From NCBI GenBank assembly GCA_945861275.1, contig CAMATZ010000018.1, positions 1 through 64,000 of the forward strand: a stretch of DNA of 64,000 nucleotides, read 5' to 3'. The position numbers and the translations under genes were made by a program. The stretch comes from Bordetella parapertussis. Its GTDB lineage: Bacteria; Pseudomonadota; Gammaproteobacteria; Burkholderiales; SG8-41. This document shows positions 61,817 to 64,000 of this stretch, piece after piece (position 1 is the first letter of the stretch; each line of letters begins with the position of its first letter). Below the pieces are notes generated by a model. That model worked only from the letters and a program-made list of their open reading frames with translations. It made no database searches and had not been told where the DNA came from.

Positions 61817-63034
61817 TCAGATCACCTTGCGATCGCGAAACCCCTGAATCTCCGCCGTGCTGTAACCGACCTCAGCCAGCATCGCCTCATTGTGCTCGCC
61901 CAATTCCGGCGCGACGCCGATCTGTGCCGGCGTTTCGGAGAAATGCCACGGCGAACCATGCACTTTCAGTTTCTTGCCGTGCTTGGGATAATCGACCTCG
62001 GTGATGTAACCATTGGCCAGCACATCGGGATCGCTCGCGGCTTCAAGCAGCGTATTAATGGGCGCCGAAACTATATCCGCAGCGCGCAGTAGCGCCACCC
62101 ACTTGTCGCGCGGGCCGGTCGCGAACAGGCCATCGAGTGTCTTGAGCAGTGTTTCCCGCAGTGCGTCGTTGCCAATCACCACGCCAAGATCACCGAACCC
62201 CGCACTCACCAGCCGGTCGTAGAAACCCAGCGCGGACATCGCCGTCTTCCATTTGGCCGCGCCATTGAGTTGGAACACCAGTGGCTTGCCGTCGATGTCG
62301 ATGAAACTCGCACTCAAGCCCGGCCGTTGCGGCGTGCCGTTGACGCGCGCCTGGCCGGTGACCGGTGCGCGATTGCGCCACATCGCAGTGGTCAGGGTCC
62401 AGCCCATCAGCCGGATCTGTCCTCCCAGCAACGAGCAATCGACCTTCTGGCCGATGCCCTGCGTGCGGGCGCAATGTAATGCCGCCAGCATGCCGCCGAA
62501 TGCGAGGATGGCACAGGTTTCATCGGCTACCGATACGATGCCGGTGCGCAGCGGCTGGCCCGGCGTGGAATAAGCCTCGGTGATGCCGCCCAGCGCCTGC
62601 GCCATGGAATCGGTGCCGGGAAGCGCGGCATGTGGCCCCTTGGGCCCGTAACCGGAAATCGAGACGTAGACGAGTTTCGGATTAACCTTTTTCAATTCCT
62701 CATAGCCAAAGCCGTTCTTGTCCGCGGCGCCCGGCCGGAAGTTCTGGCCGAAGATATCGGCACGGGCCACCAGCTTGTGCAGGATGCCCCGTGCCTCCGC
62801 GGATTTCATGTTCAGCGTGAAACTTTTCACGCCGCGGTTGTTGGTTTCGAAATAGGTGCTGGGCAGGCCGGGAAACACGTTGGAGGTGCGCGAGTTGTCG
62901 CCTTTGCCCGGCACTTCGATCTTGATTACCTCGGCGCCCAGATCGGCCATCAGCATATAAGGCACCGTGCCGGCCTGCGCGGTGGAGCAGGCAACAACTT
63001 TTACGCCGTCCAGCGGACCTCGTGCTTTTGCCAT
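61817..63034 (-). CDS. Class III (CaiB/BaiF) CoA-transferase
   Basis: The 405-residue protein has LDGVKVVACSTAQAGTVPYM, LGAEVIKIEVPGKGDNSRTS, NNRGVKSFTLNMKSAEARGI, VYVSISGYGPKGPHAALPGT and the catalytic aspartate in TGIVSVADETCAILAFGGM (about residue 169). It is the second enzyme of this class in the window and shares only the general family pattern with the one at 48015. A pair suggests two acids or two steps of CoA exchange. It lies 12 bases after the alpha/beta hydrolase gene in transcription order. Confidence 0.92.
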   Translation of the reverse strand: MAKARGPLDGVKVVACSTAQAGTVPYMLMADLGAEVIKIEVPGKGDNSRTSNVFPGLPSTYFETNNRGVKSFTLNMKSAEARGILHKLVARADIFGQNFRPGAADKNGFGYEELKKVNPKLVYVSISGYGPKGPHAALPGTDSMAQALGGITEAYSTPGQPLRTGIVSVADETCAILAFGGMLAALHCARTQGIGQKVDCSLLGGQIRLMGWTLTTAMWRNRAPVTGQARVNGTPQRPGLSASFIDIDGKPLVFQLNGAAKWKTAMSALGFYDRLVSAGFGDLGVVIGNDALRETLLKTLDGLFATGPRDKWVALLRAADIVSAPINTLLEAASDPDVLANGYITEVDYPKHGKKLKVHGSPWHFSETPAQIGVAPELGEHNEAMLAEVGYSTAEIQGFRDRKVI

Positions 63035-63046
63035 TGCGTTAATCCT

Positions 63047-63922
63047 TTACGCGATCGCCTCAGCCGTGCGCGCAACAGGCATCTGTTTAAGGAAGAACGC
63101 CGCAATCGGATCGTATGACGCTACAGTCGCGCGTGCAGCCTGATCGATGTACAGCATCTCTATTGCGCCACCTGCCTTGCGATAGTTAGCCGCAAAGCGC
63201 TCTGGCTCGTTGAGTGCAACGGGCGACTCAGGGTCGCGATAGTCATGTACCTGATCGGGCCGGCCCTGCACCCAGATCGCGGGCGGCATAACCACCTTCT
63301 CGCCGCGTTCGAGCATGAGCATTGGATTACCTTCGGCCATATTCTCTTCGTTTTTCCAGAATGAGTTCTGCCGTTCGGGGATGTCGCCGACCCAGGCTTC
63401 ACCTTGGGTGCGCCCGCGCACGGCATTGCGATAGCGCGACAGCGGATTAATGACTGGCCAGGCCATCGCCACGCAGCGCACTGTGGCATCAACCGCAGGC
63501 GATCCCGCAGGTAGCGGGACAGCCGTGTAACGCGGATCGCCGGGCCGCATCGCGGCCAGCATGGCGAGATGCGCGCCGCTCGACGCGCCGCAGATGCCCA
63601 CGAGATCGGTGCGCGTCTGCAACTGCGCGGCGCGCGCCTTGAGCCAGCGAATCGCGTAGTTGATATCCACCAGCGCAGTCGGGTAGCCGTTACTGCCATC
63701 ACGGAAATCCAGGCCCGCGACCAGCAGTCCGGACTTGGCCAGCGCTTCGTCGCGGCCCCGGCATTCTTCGAGGCTGCCCTTGCCCCAGGCGCCGCCGTGC
63801 AGATCCACCACCACGGGGAAGGGGCCGGCGCCGCGTGGTTTATACAGCCGCAGCATTAACGCCTTCTCGCCATGGCGCAGGTATTCGATGTCTTCGGTCG
63901 TGAATTCGTAGGTCTTGGTCAT
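63047..63922 (-). CDS. Alpha/beta hydrolase (esterase type)
   Basis: The 291-residue protein has the oxyanion-hole motif VVVDLHGGAWGKGSLEECRG, ALVDINYAIRWLKARAAQLQ, the nucleophile elbow GICGASSGAHLAMLA (G-x-S-x-G), and IWVQGRPDQVHDYRD for the acid loop. This is the hormone-sensitive-lipase/BD-FAE esterase pattern. The probable catalytic His is not certain. AGGAG precedes ATG 63922, preferred to the start at 63958. It appears to head the minus-strand operon that runs to the SUMF1 gene. Confidence 0.88.
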   Translation of the reverse strand: MTKTYEFTTEDIEYLRHGEKALMLRLYKPRGAGPFPVVVDLHGGAWGKGSLEECRGRDEALAKSGLLVAGLDFRDGSNGYPTALVDINYAIRWLKARAAQLQTRTDLVGICGASSGAHLAMLAAMRPGDPRYTAVPLPAGSPAVDATVRCVAMAWPVINPLSRYRNAVRGRTQGEAWVGDIPERQNSFWKNEENMAEGNPMLMLERGEKVVMPPAIWVQGRPDQVHDYRDPESPVALNEPERFAANYRKAGGAIEMLYIDQAARATVASYDPIAAFFLKQMPVARTAEAIA

Positions 63923-64000
63923 AGCGGTGTCTCCTGGGTTGGGTGCGTCACTATACATCGTCGAATATATTGCGTCACAGTTGAAGCGTCAAATCTGCAT

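Overview
This GC-rich 64 kb window looks like the chromosome of a betaproteobacterium, probably Burkholderiales-like and possibly from a metagenome assembly. Three things point there: the number of Bug-type tripartite tricarboxylate transporter (TTT) solute-binding proteins, a double-length UvrA, and a stand-alone SWIB protein. The taxonomic call is inference. I saw no rRNA, tRNA or CRISPR array.

Left part (1-19.5 kb): at the edge an IS1595-type transposase start abuts the 3' part of a TIR-WD40 gene. Then come an Asp/Glu-racemase-like protein without the usual cysteines, a Bug protein, an ADP-forming acyl-CoA synthetase, an acyl-CoA carboxyltransferase subunit, a small coiled-coil protein and a second Bug protein. 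Housekeeping genes follow: two divergent MsrA genes, a pair of TPM-domain genes, a SWIB protein, MFS and EamA transporters, a DUF47-Pit phosphate pair, PdxH, a YHS lipoprotein and a TauD-type dioxygenase.

Middle (19.5-48 kb): a 1880-residue tandem UvrA carries repeat-like DNA in three loops. It is followed by PPK2 coupled to a zinc alcohol dehydrogenase, and then a metabolic region with a beta-hydroxyacid dehydrogenase, MmgE/PrpD, a bicupin, a second TauD-type enzyme, an LLM flavoenzyme, an NHL-repeat lyase-like protein, NIPSNAP, an FMN hydroxyacid dehydrogenase, a zinc ADH and an iron ADH. Six further Bug proteins are scattered here. No TctA/TctB membrane subunit is present anywhere, although there are eight binding proteins. 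A VapBC pair with a near-leaderless promoter, a decayed hydroxyacid dehydrogenase fragment and a frameshifted ERCC4-HhH nuclease gene lie at 43.6-45.3 kb.

Right part (45-64 kb): what looks like a catabolic locus for an unknown CoA-activated substrate. It holds two amidohydrolases, two class III CoA-transferases, three crotonases with different active sites, a thiolase-fold protein lacking an obvious nucleophilic cysteine next to its DUF35 partner (an Ltp2-like aldolase arrangement), an MDR reductase, two acyl-CoA dehydrogenase-family flavoproteins, an SDR, a carboxymuconolactone-decarboxylase-fold protein and an alpha/beta hydrolase. The most plausible new biology is this set of genes plus the orphan Bug proteins. 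Also notable is a dispersed AT-rich motif (AATAAAAACAAATGGTTA and variants) found at five intergenic sites and once inside uvrA.
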